A stretch of DNA of 39,580 nt from CAYGLF01 sp964350945. GTDB taxonomy: Bacteria > Chlamydiota > Chlamydiia > Chlamydiales > JAAZZY01. The DNA lies in assembly GCA_964350945.1 (NCBI GenBank), contig CAYGLF010000012.1:1-39580 (forward strand), given 5' to 3'. Below the pieces are notes generated by a model. The model had not been told where the DNA came from, made no database searches, and saw nothing but the letters and a program-made list of their open reading frames with translations. Shown piece by piece: positions 25,171 through 34,489 of this stretch (its first letter is position 1; every line of letters starts with the position of its first letter). A program made the translations under genes and the position numbers.

Positions 25171-25222
25171 GGTATTTTTTGCAAAGCATTGAATGATTTT
25201 TTTTAATTCATTAAAAAATACC
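25171..25222. repeat. Long inverted repeat upstream of clpC
   Basis: GGTATTTTTT (25171-25180) and AAAAAATACC (25213-25222) are perfect 10-bp arms. An inner AATGA (25192-25196) pairs with TCATT (25208-25212), which adjoins the right arm. It lies between divergent genes and could be a cruciform, or a terminator-like or regulatory hairpin. Confidence 0.4.
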
Positions 25223-25233
25223 AAAAATAAATG

Positions 25234-25261
25234 TTACACAATATGGGACACCTTTTATATA
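25234..25261 (+). promoter_or_regulatory. Candidate promoter for lplA
   Basis: TTACAC (25234-25239), a 16-base spacer, then TATATA (25256-25261). The start point would lie about 43 bases before ATG 25311. Confidence 0.4.
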
Positions 25262-25310
25262 GATTGATTGGTTTTAATGATACTGATCTTCAATTAACCC
25301 CTTTAAAAAC

Positions 25311-26030
25311 ATGAAAATAACCCTTCTTAATACGGGAGTTCATTCAGCTAGTGAAAATATGGCGATCGATCAATCGCTTCTAGAGAAGCTTGATCCTCAA
25401 GGAGATCCTATCCTGCACTTGTATCAGTGGAAGGGCGACTCACTAACCTATGGGCATTTTACAAAACCTGAAAATCTCTTAGATCTAGAGGCTGTACAAA
25501 ACCACGGATTGTCGATGGCCAAGCGAGTTACTGGTGGGGGGGTGACCTTCCACTTTTCAGATTATGCATTTTCCTTCTTGATGCCCAAGAACCACTTTTA
25601 TTACTCTGAAAATACGCTCGAAAACTACGCTTTTGTGAACCAGTTTGTGTTGCAAGCAGTTTCTAAGGTGATTGCTCAAACGCCTTCCTTAGAATTACTC
25701 AAAAACGCAAAAAAAGAGGATCGTCTGGATGAGCGGTTTAAATTTTGCATGGCCCAGCCCACAAAATACGACGTCTTACTTAACGGCAAAAAAGTTGGAG
25801 GCGCTGCCCAGCGACGGACGACCCGTGGCTACCTTCACCATGGCTCCGTAGCCATTGCACTGCCTGACCCGAGCTATTTAAAATCTATTTTACTTTCCAA
25901 AAAGAGAGTTTTTGATGCCATTTATGAGCATTCACATGCCTTTGTTTCGACTCATTTGGATCAAGAGTCTATCAAACTAGCTCGTGAAAAAGTCGAAAAA
26001 GAATTGATAAAAGCTTTCATTGATTTTTAA
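25311..26030 (+). CDS. lplA: Lipoate-protein ligase-like protein
   Basis: This 239-aa protein belongs to the biotin/lipoate A/B ligase fold. It shows the lipoate-site motif KRVTGGGVTFH (71-81), the NGKKVGGAAQRR segment (158-169) with the catalytic-type Lys, and HHGSVAIALP. It lacks the C-terminal accessory domain of E. coli LplA, so it may be a transferase or a short ligase. C. trachomatis has lplA next to clpC by recollection. The orphan glycine-cleavage H protein 2.3 kb downstream is a plausible substrate. No strong ribosome site is visible. Confidence 0.88.
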   Translation: MKITLLNTGVHSASENMAIDQSLLEKLDPQGDPILHLYQWKGDSLTYGHFTKPENLLDLEAVQNHGLSMAKRVTGGGVTFHFSDYAFSFLMPKNHFYYSENTLENYAFVNQFVLQAVSKVIAQTPSLELLKNAKKEDRLDERFKFCMAQPTKYDVLLNGKKVGGAAQRRTTRGYLHHGSVAIALPDPSYLKSILLSKKRVFDAIYEHSHAFVSTHLDQESIKLAREKVEKELIKAFIDF

Positions 26031-26106
26031 GAGCAACAAAACCCTAGCACCTTTTTTTAAAAATATGCTACTTTCGTGCTCTGTTTAAAAAAAATCGTGT
26101 GAATCT

Positions 26107-28344
26107 ATGCTTAGTTTTTTCAAAAGATACCAAAAAATATTTTTCATTTTTACTGCTTTTTTTGTGGGCATCTCGATTGTATTTTTAGGATTATTACCTA
26201 AGAATCTCTCGCGCTCTATCGATGGAGTTGCTTTTAAAACCCGAACAGGAAAAAAAATTAAAAAGTCCCATTTTGAAGGTCTCAAGGCGCTCTTAACAAC
26301 TAATAATGGTGAGCAGTTGCTTTACGGACAAACAGTAGGGATGCCTTTCTTTGCATTTGACGCGTTTGCTTCAAAGGTAGCTAAACCCAAAATTTTGAAT
26401 CTGATTGCAGAGAAAAAACAAGATGAACTTAAAGGATTATGGCAAGAGCAATTTGAAAGAGAAAAAAAATTCAAAGGCTACGCTCACCCTGAAGTGCACA
26501 CTCTAAATGCAGATCACATCTGGGCAAGACATGCCCCTAAGCTGCGCTCTACACTTCATGACATGAAAAATTATCAAGATATTCATCAAGTTTTTGAAGC
26601 CCGCGCAGACCTGTACTTGAAAGAACAGGAATTTCCACCTTTTGCTCTTTGGCAGTTTTTACAGCAGCAACAAGAAAGTAGCCAGTGGCTTTCTATTGAT
26701 GAAGGGCTCAACTTGCAGTCACTGTCCCTTTTTGGTTACCGAACACCTGCTGATTGGTTTGGTGATAAGATGATGAGTTATGTTTGCGAACTTATTTTTG
26801 AGATGAGCGACTATGCGGCTTCTCATGGCTATCAGGTGTCTCTAAAAGAGGCTGAGGATGATCTGATGAGAATGAACCGTCACCATTTTCAGCAACTTCA
26901 ATTTCTAGGGCTTAAAGAATTCCCCAACGAAGAAGGCTATTTTTTCGCTAAGCTTGAACGTCTTGGGATGAATAAAATGCAAATCATCTCCCTGTGGAGA
27001 GAGGTTTTGACGTTCAATCACTATCTTAATGAGGCAGCCCAGTTAGCTCTGATAGATGATCAAACATTTAAACAGTTCGAAGGTTATGCCCTTGATCAAG
27101 CATCGGTTTGTCGTTATAGCCCTCCAAAGGAACTTATTTTTAATTCTCTTCAAGATGTAGCTCTTTTTGAAGCTTACCTAGAAGTTTTGGGTAAGCCCAG
27201 GGGGCAAGTTTCACTTGAATTTGAACAAAAAAAATTAGAAAAGATCGAGGATCAGTTCCCCCAGCTTGTCAAAGAGCCTGTGGAAGTGCGCTATAAAGAA
27301 GTTAGCATCCAAAAAGTTGCGCTAGGGGTCTCGGTTCAAGATGTCTGGAAGTGGAAAATGGATCGGCGTAATTTAATGACCCTTAAAGGGAAGTTTCCTA
27401 AACTTGAAATTGATGACAAGCTTAGCGATGTTCACTATCAAAGAGCCCTTGAAGATATTGATTATTTTACAGGAATGCAAATTGATCAATTTGTAAGGCA
27501 ACTTTTACTTCAGGAAAACACAGATTGGAAAGAAGCGGCCTTTTTAAAAGAAGAAGAGCGCATGGCCGAACTTAACGCACGCAAAAATGGGGCTTACTTT
27601 CCTTTTAAAGGACTTGAGACCTCATCTAAAAAAGCTTTATTCCTTACCCAGTTTTTCAAAAAAGCTCATCAAAATAATGAGCAAGAGCCCTTAGAGGTCA
27701 CCACTTTTGATGATGTTCACTATTACCAAATTTTAGCTGTCAAGTCTCTTGGGAAACCTGATCTGGTCCCTTATAGTGAGCTTTTAAAAGATAAGACCGC
27801 TCACAAACTACTAAGATCTACACTGCTGAAGACATATGCGCAAAATGATGATGTGAAGGAGCTGCAGGCTAAAATGTGGGATAAGTATTTAAATAAATAC
27901 CTAGAGCCACTTAAAAAAGCTCTTAAACAAGGAGCTAAACAATCCTTTGTTCAGGGTGATGCTTTTTATTGCCAAGAGCGTCTCCGGGAGCCCATGCATA
28001 TGGCCTATTTACATTACAAAAATAATGATGGAGAGACTGTATGCCTTGCCAACAACCCCAGTTGGGCTGTCCTATCACAAAAGGAATCTCTTATTCGTCA
28101 TAAGAACGATTCTAATGAGCTAGACCAGATTTTAAGTCTTCAGGAAGGAGAGTGGTTACAGGTTACTGGGCAGCAGAAGGTTCCTGAATTTATTCAACTA
28201 CTTTCAAAAGAAAAAGTGGTTCAAGAGCGTTTGATGCAAAATAGATTGAAGGCAGAATTGAAAAAAGAGTTGATCTATAACCTAGTAGATGAACATCTTA
28301 AAGAGATTAGCTTTACCCCAATAACTGGGAATGAATTCGAGTAA
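26107..28344 (+). CDS. PpiD-like membrane-anchored periplasmic protein
   Basis: This 745-aa protein begins with a short basic segment and one hydrophobic helix (residues 11-30, IFFIFTAFFVGISIVFLGLL), followed by a long soluble part, which is the PpiD/SurA-N-like layout of an inner-membrane-anchored periplasmic chaperone. The body is helical and charged (many Glu, Lys, Gln), as in SurA-N domains. I cannot see a parvulin motif, so peptidyl-prolyl isomerase activity is doubtful. It lies between lplA and gcvH, 42 bases before the latter. Naming it PpiD-like is by architecture only. Confidence 0.55.
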   Translation: MLSFFKRYQKIFFIFTAFFVGISIVFLGLLPKNLSRSIDGVAFKTRTGKKIKKSHFEGLKALLTTNNGEQLLYGQTVGMPFFAFDAFASKVAKPKILNLIAEKKQDELKGLWQEQFEREKKFKGYAHPEVHTLNADHIWARHAPKLRSTLHDMKNYQDIHQVFEARADLYLKEQEFPPFALWQFLQQQQESSQWLSIDEGLNLQSLSLFGYRTPADWFGDKMMSYVCELIFEMSDYAASHGYQVSLKEAEDDLMRMNRHHFQQLQFLGLKEFPNEEGYFFAKLERLGMNKMQIISLWREVLTFNHYLNEAAQLALIDDQTFKQFEGYALDQASVCRYSPPKELIFNSLQDVALFEAYLEVLGKPRGQVSLEFEQKKLEKIEDQFPQLVKEPVEVRYKEVSIQKVALGVSVQDVWKWKMDRRNLMTLKGKFPKLEIDDKLSDVHYQRALEDIDYFTGMQIDQFVRQLLLQENTDWKEAAFLKEEERMAELNARKNGAYFPFKGLETSSKKALFLTQFFKKAHQNNEQEPLEVTTFDDVHYYQILAVKSLGKPDLVPYSELLKDKTAHKLLRSTLLKTYAQNDDVKELQAKMWDKYLNKYLEPLKKALKQGAKQSFVQGDAFYCQERLREPMHMAYLHYKNNDGETVCLANNPSWAVLSQKESLIRHKNDSNELDQILSLQEGEWLQVTGQQKVPEFIQLLSKEKVVQERLMQNRLKAELKKELIYNLVDEHLKEISFTPITGNEFE

Positions 28345-28365
28345 AAGGGGATTTATCCACCCCTT
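28345..28365 (+). other. Small hairpin in the leader of gcvH
   Basis: AAGGGG (28345-28350) pairs with CCCCTT (28360-28365) across a nine-base loop, just after the upstream stop and before the strong ribosome site. There is no T-run. It may limit readthrough or stabilise the message. Confidence 0.3.
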
Positions 28366-28373
28366 AAATTTAA

Positions 28374-28380
28374 AAGGAGG
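28374..28380 (+). promoter_or_regulatory. Perfect Shine-Dalgarno site before the GTG start of gcvH
   Basis: AAGGAGG lies six bases before GTG 28387 and matches the 3' end of 16S rRNA fully. It is the strongest ribosome site in the window and decides the GTG start. Confidence 0.85.
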
Positions 28381-28386
28381 ATCACC

Positions 28387-28749
28387 GTGCATTATAGCAA
28401 TTCTCATGAGTGGGTTCTTGTTAAGGGCCCAACCGCAACCTTAGGGGTCAGCGATTATGCTCAAAAAGAACTAGGTGAAGTCGTTCATATCGAATTACCT
28501 CAAGTTGGCGCCACCCTGCTAATGGGAGAAGAAATGGCTGTTTTAGAGTCTACAAAGGCGGCAGCTGATATTTATGCTCCTGTATCTGGTGTAGTTGAAG
28601 AGGTTAATAGTGCTCTAAAAGATCAACCGCAGATGATCAATGAATCTGCAGAAGATAGAGGGTGGATTGTCAAAGTGCGCTTGGTTGACCCCAGACAGTT
28701 AGACAAGCTGATGGATCAAGACCACTATCTTCGTTTTTTAGGCAAGTAA
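28387..28749 (+). CDS. gcvH: Glycine cleavage H-like lipoyl carrier protein
   Basis: H protein carries a lipoyl arm between glycine-cleavage enzymes. The 120-aa protein shows the lipoylation motif VLESTKAAADIYAPVSG with Lys57, HEWV near the N-terminus and the usual beta-barrel pattern. It starts at GTG 28387 with a perfect ribosome site. No gcvP or gcvT is in the window. Chlamydiae are known for an orphan H protein next to lplA, so it may serve another lipoyl-dependent process. Confidence 0.93.
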   Translation: MHYSNSHEWVLVKGPTATLGVSDYAQKELGEVVHIELPQVGATLLMGEEMAVLESTKAAADIYAPVSGVVEEVNSALKDQPQMINESAEDRGWIVKVRLVDPRQLDKLMDQDHYLRFLGK

Positions 28750-28840
28750 TTGGAAACTCTAGTCTCCTTACTCAAAAAAAAGTATTTTGAACAAAAAATT
28801 GAGCAAATAGCCTCTATTGATATACTTAATTGTATTTCGG

Positions 28841-28849
28841 TGCTAAAAT
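28841..28849 (+). promoter_or_regulatory. Extended −10 promoter candidate before the AsmA-like gene
   Basis: TGCTAAAAT matches the extended −10 pattern (TG-N-TAAAAT). A TTGATA at 28817-28822 is 21 bases upstream, too far for a normal −35. The leader would be about 55 bases. Confidence 0.35.
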
Positions 28850-28910
28850 CTCTTCCAAAATTTTTTCTTGTAGCGTAGATAGATTAGATATACCCAATCC
28901 ATAATTTAAG

Positions 28911-31900
28911 ATGAAAAAGCATACTTATGTTCTCTTTATTTTTTTAGTGCTTGCGACTTTTATAGTTGTTTGGAGAGAACCTCTGATCTTTTATTCAGCT
29001 CGTTTTGGATTCAAATACTGTGCTGAAAAAATGCTGAATGAAAAAGTGAACTTTAAACAGTTTATTTTAGACAAAAAACGCATTACTTTAATCGGTCCGT
29101 CTATTGGAACTAAAGAGCAAATACTCGATGATGGTGGAGTTTATCTCCAGGCGCAGTCTCTGTCCATAGACTTTGATTTTGATCTTTTCAAAAGAAGGGT
29201 GTGTTTAGATTTAAATCTTTCAAACCCTCATGTCTTAGTTGTCAAAACAGCGACTCATAAACCGTCTTTTTTTGAGCTCTTCCAAAAGAAAAGCAACTTA
29301 GTAGATCTTAGCGCGCGAGTGAAAGTGAGTGATGGAGAGCTCGAGATGATCGATTGCTTCTCAGCAAAAGAAAAATGGATGCAGCAACTTTTCTTTACCG
29401 TAGAGACTAAGCACGCAACCTTAGATCAAACAGAGATTGAAATTAACTTAGGGCACGAGAGCTCACAGTACAATAGTGTCATTTGTCTTAAAGAAAATGT
29501 GATTGACTATCGATTGAGTTTAGATAATGTAGAGGTTTCTCAATTTCATAATATTGTTGATTTTTGGAGCTCCCTAAGGCCTAAGGAAAACCGCTCTTTG
29601 AATTTTTCAAAGGGGAGACTGGATGGATCTTTAAATTTATGCCTGATCCCTCATTATTTTCCTGTTTTAAAAACTCAGCTGAAAGTCCAAGAGCTAATCC
29701 TTGAAGATAAAAAAACATTGCTCAGCACCCATGTTCCTCAGGTTAATGTTGCTATTGAAACAGGGAATGTTCAGCGGGAGGGATCGTCTTATAAAGGCAA
29801 AGACTTACTCGACTTGCTGCTCGTGCACAGTACAGGTGTGATTGAAATTCCTTTTGGAGCAGAGGTTCTCTATCAAAAAAACCAAATTGAGATTTTAAAA
29901 TCTTTAGATATGAAAGGAGAGATTATCCTCCAGGAAAATCAAGCTGCAAAGCTGCGCTTTCAAGGGAACGTTTCTACTGGAAGTCGATATTCTTTGATTA
30001 CCCTCGATGGAGCCGGTTTTTTAACGAGATTGGATGGATATTTAAATCTCAAAATGAAAAATGATGATAAAAAAGAAGCTAGTTTGTGTTGCTCTATTAA
30101 CTCTTACAACCCCTCTCAACATCAGTTTTACTCTCAAATATCAAACTTTAGTGAAGCTGAAGCTGATTTTGTACAGCAGCTATTAAGGCCTTTTTACCCA
30201 CAAGTGACAGGATTGGAGATACAAAAAGGGCTGCTTAATGCGAGTGTCAAATGCCTGTTTAATGAGGGTAGAATCCAAAATATTGATGTGGAAAATTTTA
30301 ACCTTAAAGAGGGAGATTTTAACTACTTTGAATGGATACAATCGGCAAAAAATGTGGAGGCAAATGGAGGTCTTAAAATTTCTTTTGCATCCCAAAACCC
30401 ACTTAAAAACTTAGATGGAAAGGTTTATTTTCAAGCAAACCAATTAATTGGAGAAAAAAATACCTTTGAAAATCTAAAGGGGTATTCTCAATTTCTAGAG
30501 GGAAAATTGATTGCCAGCCATGCAAAGGGGGATTACTCAGGACTTACTGTAAATGCTAAATGGGGCGTAGAAAATGTGAGCCCCTTATTTATTTCCCTAA
30601 AGGGTCGAGGGCAAGACTTTATTAAGCATGTCCCCGAAAATATGCGATGCGTCTATCAGCCCATTTTTGAAGAGGAAAAATTTGAGGTAGATCTTTGGGG
30701 AGAGACATCTAAAGATCAACTTCGGCTTAACGGTAAGTGTATCATTGGCAATAAAAAACCCGCTGATTTTGGGCTAAGCTTAGTCAAACGTTTGCCAGTG
30801 GATGATTCACAAGAGCAGTTTAAGCTTTTTTGGAAAAACTACATCACTCCTATGAAAGCCAACCCCTCTTTGAGCTATTTTGAAAGAAAAATGGGCCTGA
30901 ACTTAAATTCAAAATACACTATTCAAGATGGGTGGTTTCGTTTAACGGAGGTCCCTGTTGAAGAATATTTAAGCCCTTTGCTTTTTAAAGATACTACGAT
31001 TGAGCTTGAAGGGACCGCCGACTTCAACGGCACGTTTGACCAACAAGGGTTGAGTCTAAGCTACAAAAACTATTGTCTTAAGTTTGACCATCAACATATC
31101 TCAATTGATGTTGTTGCAGAACCTCATGAGGTTGGGCGGCATTATTTTAATTTTAATCAACAGACTCATTTTGGCAGTGTGCCAATGAGCCAAGCGAGTT
31201 GCTTTATCAAAAGTGGGCAGCTTAAGCTGGAGAATACTTCTGGGAAAGTAGACATCATGCCAGGATGTATTTTTGCCAGAGAGATCAAAGCTCAGATCAA
31301 TGATCTTGAGATTTCTTCTGAGTTTAAATTGTCATTTTCCCCTCTTGGAGAGGTAGATTTGATGTTGAAACTTTCTGAGCTAACGGGGCCTCTTGAGGGC
31401 TTTAAGCAAGTCTTCAACTCACTAGAGACTTCTTTTTTTAATAATTTGCCAATTGATGGGACCCTTGAGATGGTGCCTGAAAATTCCTACTTCCATTTGG
31501 TAAACAAGGATAAATTGACTACAAGGGTGGTTCTAGAAGGTCGGTTATTCAATGGGCAGTCATCGGTCATTGGTTCTCAGCCGCTTTCTGATATCTCATT
31601 TGATTTTAAATTTGATAGTGATACGAGTTTATTTGAACTTAATAATTTTAAAAGCAGTTGGAAGTCACATCGAAACCAGATATATGGTTTTCACTCTAAC
31701 TACCTCAAAGTAAATTTATTTGCAGATGAACCCTGTTTTTTTGATGTCAAAATAAAAAATTCTTATAAAGATTGTGCTCGCCTTGTTGGTAAACTGTATC
31801 TCAATTTAGCGCAAACTCACCCGACTTTAAAAGTAATTTTAGATCAAAAAGATAACCACGTAGGAAGCTTAGGCCTCTCCAATGTCTATTTTTCTTTAAA

Positions 31901-34088
31901 TCAGGCTTTTCACTTAGACTATCTCAATGTTAATTTCTCATGTAATTTAGAGTCGATTAATCAAGACATCTCATTAATGCAAAATCTGCTCCCCCAGATT
32001 TCAAGTCACTCACTTACTGCATTAAAATGGATGAACTTAAAAGGAGACTTATCAGGGCAGTGGGTCTTTGATCTCAATCAAGATCAGCATCAGTTTTGCA
32101 TTTGGGGAGACCAAGTAAAAATTGCACAGTCTTCAGAGGGCTTCTTTCAGCTAAAAGGGCACCGTAAAGGACGGTTTACAGTGATCGAGGATTTTACTCA
32201 CCAACAACTAAAAGGGTCTTGCCAGCTAGAAGAACGGCCCTTGTGCCATTTTATTCATCAGCTTAAGCTGCATGCTGGTAATGATTTAGATCTAAGCGCA
32301 TCAGGGATCTACTGCAAAATATTTCATAGCTTTCAAGCTCAAATAGATCATTTTTCCTGTGATATGGAGCAGATCAAGCAGCTGCAATTTTTCTCTAGCA
32401 TACCTTTTCTAAATGAGAGTTTTGGAAAAATGGATTTGAAGGGAAAATCAGAGGGAGGTCTTTATAAAGGTGGGCTTAATTATCGCCTTGAATTTTCTGG
32501 AAAAACCATGGGCTTGAAGGTTAAAGATGTCCTTTTTGATGATGATCAAGTTAAATGCGTTTTAAAAGGAGATAGTCAGAAAATAAATATTGAACACTTT
32601 GAAAGTCGTTTTTTAGAAGCGTATAAGACGCCCCTTCGTCTCAAGTTTTCAGGCGATAATATGGAATTTGCAAAAGGGGCGAACTTAAAACGCGTTGGTA
32701 ATATCCACTTTTCAATTCCAGCCAATAGTCTTTTATCAGTGCAAAATATTTTAGCGCAGCATTGGAATTTAGAGATCCCCAAAAGAGCCTTTGAAATTAA
32801 AGAGGAAGGTCTTGTTCAAGGAAATTTGTCTTTTAACCCCTTAGATGCACACTACACTTTAGGTCTTAAATTAGACGAAGGAGACTACAAAGTCTTTAAC
32901 CAAACCTGCCATCTAGACGAGTGTCAGCTAGATTACGGTCCTTTAGGTTTGAAAATAGGAGCCAAGACGCTGATCAATGAGCAACCCTATTGGCTAGGTT
33001 ATCACAAAGATAGTTCAAAGAAAGACTCCTTTACCCTTTCTGTATATGATCATCACCCCCAGCCCCTCACCCAGAGCTCAAACCTCTCCATTGAGTGTTT
33101 AGAGCAAGGCCCCTCGTTTTTAATCAAAAACATGAAGGGAACCATTGCAGGGATGCGTTGGGACTTTGTGCATCGCCCCGACAAGGACTCCTCTTTGGAC
33201 AATGTATTAATGGGGCAGCTGCAAATAGAAGGGGAGGAGCTTGTCAAAAGGCTGCCCCCAAAAATTTCTCAAGTCTTAAGTCGATATCAGTTTGGAAAGG
33301 GGTACTTTTTAACAGGGCAGCTTACACTACCTAAAAACAACTTAAAGGATTTCGTATTTGATGGATTGTTTGGAGGGCAAGATTTTGACCTTTTAGGTTA
33401 TGAATTTAAAAGCCTTTCATCCTCTGTTCGCGCAACTCTTGATAATCTGTTTATCAAAGATCTAAAAATTAGCGACCTCTCTGGAGAGGTGAGCATGAAT
33501 CAATTGAGATTGGAAAAGGGCCCTCAAAAAGTAAATTTGAACATTCCAACGATTGAGTTAAAAGAATTTAAGCCAAGTCTTTTGCACAGCTCTCAAAAAG
33601 GGCCTCAAAAACATAAGCCGTTAATTATTGACTCTCTCAAAATTAATGGGGTTGGGGGGAATTTATTAGACTTGCAGAGTCTTGTTGGATCTGGAGAGTT
33701 TTCGTTCCAAAAGTCTCCTAAAAAGCAAGCGTCTTTACTCGATGTTCCTGCCCACTTAATTAGTAAGTTGGGGCTAGACTTAACGATGCTCAACCCAGTA
33801 GAAGGAAAGATTACTTTTGAAATAAAAGATCAGAAGGTGGTTTTTACTAAATTTATTGATGTCTATAGCCACGATCGACATTGTCACTTTACTCTCGCTA
33901 AGCACCCCCATGTTTCTTTTATGGATTTTAAGGGGGACCTTAATATCAAAATTAAAATGAAACAATATGTCTTATTAAAAATTACAGAACCCTTTATCAT
34001 CTCTATCCAAGGCTCCTGTTTGTCGCCTAGGTACTCCTTTATGAAGAAAAAGGTGGTTGTAGATGTTCCTGAAAAAGCTCCCTTTTAA
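28911..34088 (+). CDS. Very large AsmA/YhdP-like envelope protein, 1725 aa
   Basis: One N-terminal membrane helix (residues 4-21, HTYVLFIFLVLATFIVVW) is followed by a 1700-residue beta-rich body. It has recurring strand patterns of the kind DLNLSNPHVLVVK and LEGTADFNGTFD. The last 150 residues (LLDVPAHLISKLGLDLTMLNPVEGKITF … KQYVLLKITEPFIISIQG) resemble the C-terminal AsmA-type domain of YhdP/AsmA/TamB proteins. Those proteins form hydrophobic grooves that move phospholipids between the membranes. Assignment is by architecture and composition. Its end overlaps the ComF-like remnant by 26 bases. Confidence 0.65.
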   Translation: MKKHTYVLFIFLVLATFIVVWREPLIFYSARFGFKYCAEKMLNEKVNFKQFILDKKRITLIGPSIGTKEQILDDGGVYLQAQSLSIDFDFDLFKRRVCLDLNLSNPHVLVVKTATHKPSFFELFQKKSNLVDLSARVKVSDGELEMIDCFSAKEKWMQQLFFTVETKHATLDQTEIEINLGHESSQYNSVICLKENVIDYRLSLDNVEVSQFHNIVDFWSSLRPKENRSLNFSKGRLDGSLNLCLIPHYFPVLKTQLKVQELILEDKKTLLSTHVPQVNVAIETGNVQREGSSYKGKDLLDLLLVHSTGVIEIPFGAEVLYQKNQIEILKSLDMKGEIILQENQAAKLRFQGNVSTGSRYSLITLDGAGFLTRLDGYLNLKMKNDDKKEASLCCSINSYNPSQHQFYSQISNFSEAEADFVQQLLRPFYPQVTGLEIQKGLLNASVKCLFNEGRIQNIDVENFNLKEGDFNYFEWIQSAKNVEANGGLKISFASQNPLKNLDGKVYFQANQLIGEKNTFENLKGYSQFLEGKLIASHAKGDYSGLTVNAKWGVENVSPLFISLKGRGQDFIKHVPENMRCVYQPIFEEEKFEVDLWGETSKDQLRLNGKCIIGNKKPADFGLSLVKRLPVDDSQEQFKLFWKNYITPMKANPSLSYFERKMGLNLNSKYTIQDGWFRLTEVPVEEYLSPLLFKDTTIELEGTADFNGTFDQQGLSLSYKNYCLKFDHQHISIDVVAEPHEVGRHYFNFNQQTHFGSVPMSQASCFIKSGQLKLENTSGKVDIMPGCIFAREIKAQINDLEISSEFKLSFSPLGEVDLMLKLSELTGPLEGFKQVFNSLETSFFNNLPIDGTLEMVPENSYFHLVNKDKLTTRVVLEGRLFNGQSSVIGSQPLSDISFDFKFDSDTSLFELNNFKSSWKSHRNQIYGFHSNYLKVNLFADEPCFFDVKIKNSYKDCARLVGKLYLNLAQTHPTLKVILDQKDNHVGSLGLSNVYFSLNQAFHLDYLNVNFSCNLESINQDISLMQNLLPQISSHSLTALKWMNLKGDLSGQWVFDLNQDQHQFCIWGDQVKIAQSSEGFFQLKGHRKGRFTVIEDFTHQQLKGSCQLEERPLCHFIHQLKLHAGNDLDLSASGIYCKIFHSFQAQIDHFSCDMEQIKQLQFFSSIPFLNESFGKMDLKGKSEGGLYKGGLNYRLEFSGKTMGLKVKDVLFDDDQVKCVLKGDSQKINIEHFESRFLEAYKTPLRLKFSGDNMEFAKGANLKRVGNIHFSIPANSLLSVQNILAQHWNLEIPKRAFEIKEEGLVQGNLSFNPLDAHYTLGLKLDEGDYKVFNQTCHLDECQLDYGPLGLKIGAKTLINEQPYWLGYHKDSSKKDSFTLSVYDHHPQPLTQSSNLSIECLEQGPSFLIKNMKGTIAGMRWDFVHRPDKDSSLDNVLMGQLQIEGEELVKRLPPKISQVLSRYQFGKGYFLTGQLTLPKNNLKDFVFDGLFGGQDFDLLGYEFKSLSSSVRATLDNLFIKDLKISDLSGEVSMNQLRLEKGPQKVNLNIPTIELKEFKPSLLHSSQKGPQKHKPLIIDSLKINGVGGNLLDLQSLVGSGEFSFQKSPKKQASLLDVPAHLISKLGLDLTMLNPVEGKITFEIKDQKVVFTKFIDVYSHDRHCHFTLAKHPHVSFMDFKGDLNIKIKMKQYVLLKITEPFIISIQGSCLSPRYSFMKKKVVVDVPEKAPF

Positions 34089-34488
34089 TTTTTTGTATAA
34101 ACCTCTTTGTGAGAATTGCTCAAAACCTCTTAGCAGATGCAAGATATTTTGTGACCCATGCCAGTCAGAGCTTTACTATCAACTGCTCAACTTGCCATTT
34201 GACGCTTCATTGCCATGCATTTCAATTGCCCGTCTCCCTTATTTAAAAAGATTGTGCTGCCTTGCAAATCGATCTCACAAATCTTTTTTAATTCATGGAA
34301 TTGCAAGTCTGATTGTGTTGAAACTTCATTTAAGCTGTGGATGGCCAAAATCAGTCGTTAGAAGGCCTATTTTTGAAAAAAGGACACATAACGCTCTCTT
34401 TTATCAAAAGCTTTGTCAGATGACGCAAATACCGCTTCTGCCACAAGAATTAGAGAATAGTGAATCTTTAAAAATTATCCTGAATTAA
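34063..34488 (+). CDS. ComF-like zinc-ribbon protein, probably truncated
   Basis: This 141-aa protein opens with a Cys-rich ribbon (CENCSKPLSRCKIFCDPC, Cys at 16, 19, 26, 30 and 33) like the N-terminus of ComF. Beyond it a weak ComF resemblance continues (CGWPKSVVRRPIFEKRTHNALFYQKL), but the phosphoribosyltransferase PRPP-binding motif is missing and the protein is about 80-100 residues short of a normal ComF. AAAGGTGG (34048-34055) lies seven bases before ATG 34063, so it is probably translated. It overlaps the AsmA-like gene by 26 bases and ends two bases from the convergent corA. A decayed or specialised ComF is the best reading. Confidence 0.5.
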   Translation: MFLKKLPFNFLYKPLCENCSKPLSRCKIFCDPCQSELYYQLLNLPFDASLPCISIARLPYLKRLCCLANRSHKSFLIHGIASLIVLKLHLSCGWPKSVVRRPIFEKRTHNALFYQKLCQMTQIPLLPQELENSESLKIILN

Positions 34489-34489
34489 A

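Noticed and set aside
25105..25310. CIRCE (HrcA) element upstream of clpC
   Set aside because: No TTAGCACTC/GAGTGCTAA pair is present; the inverted repeats there are different.
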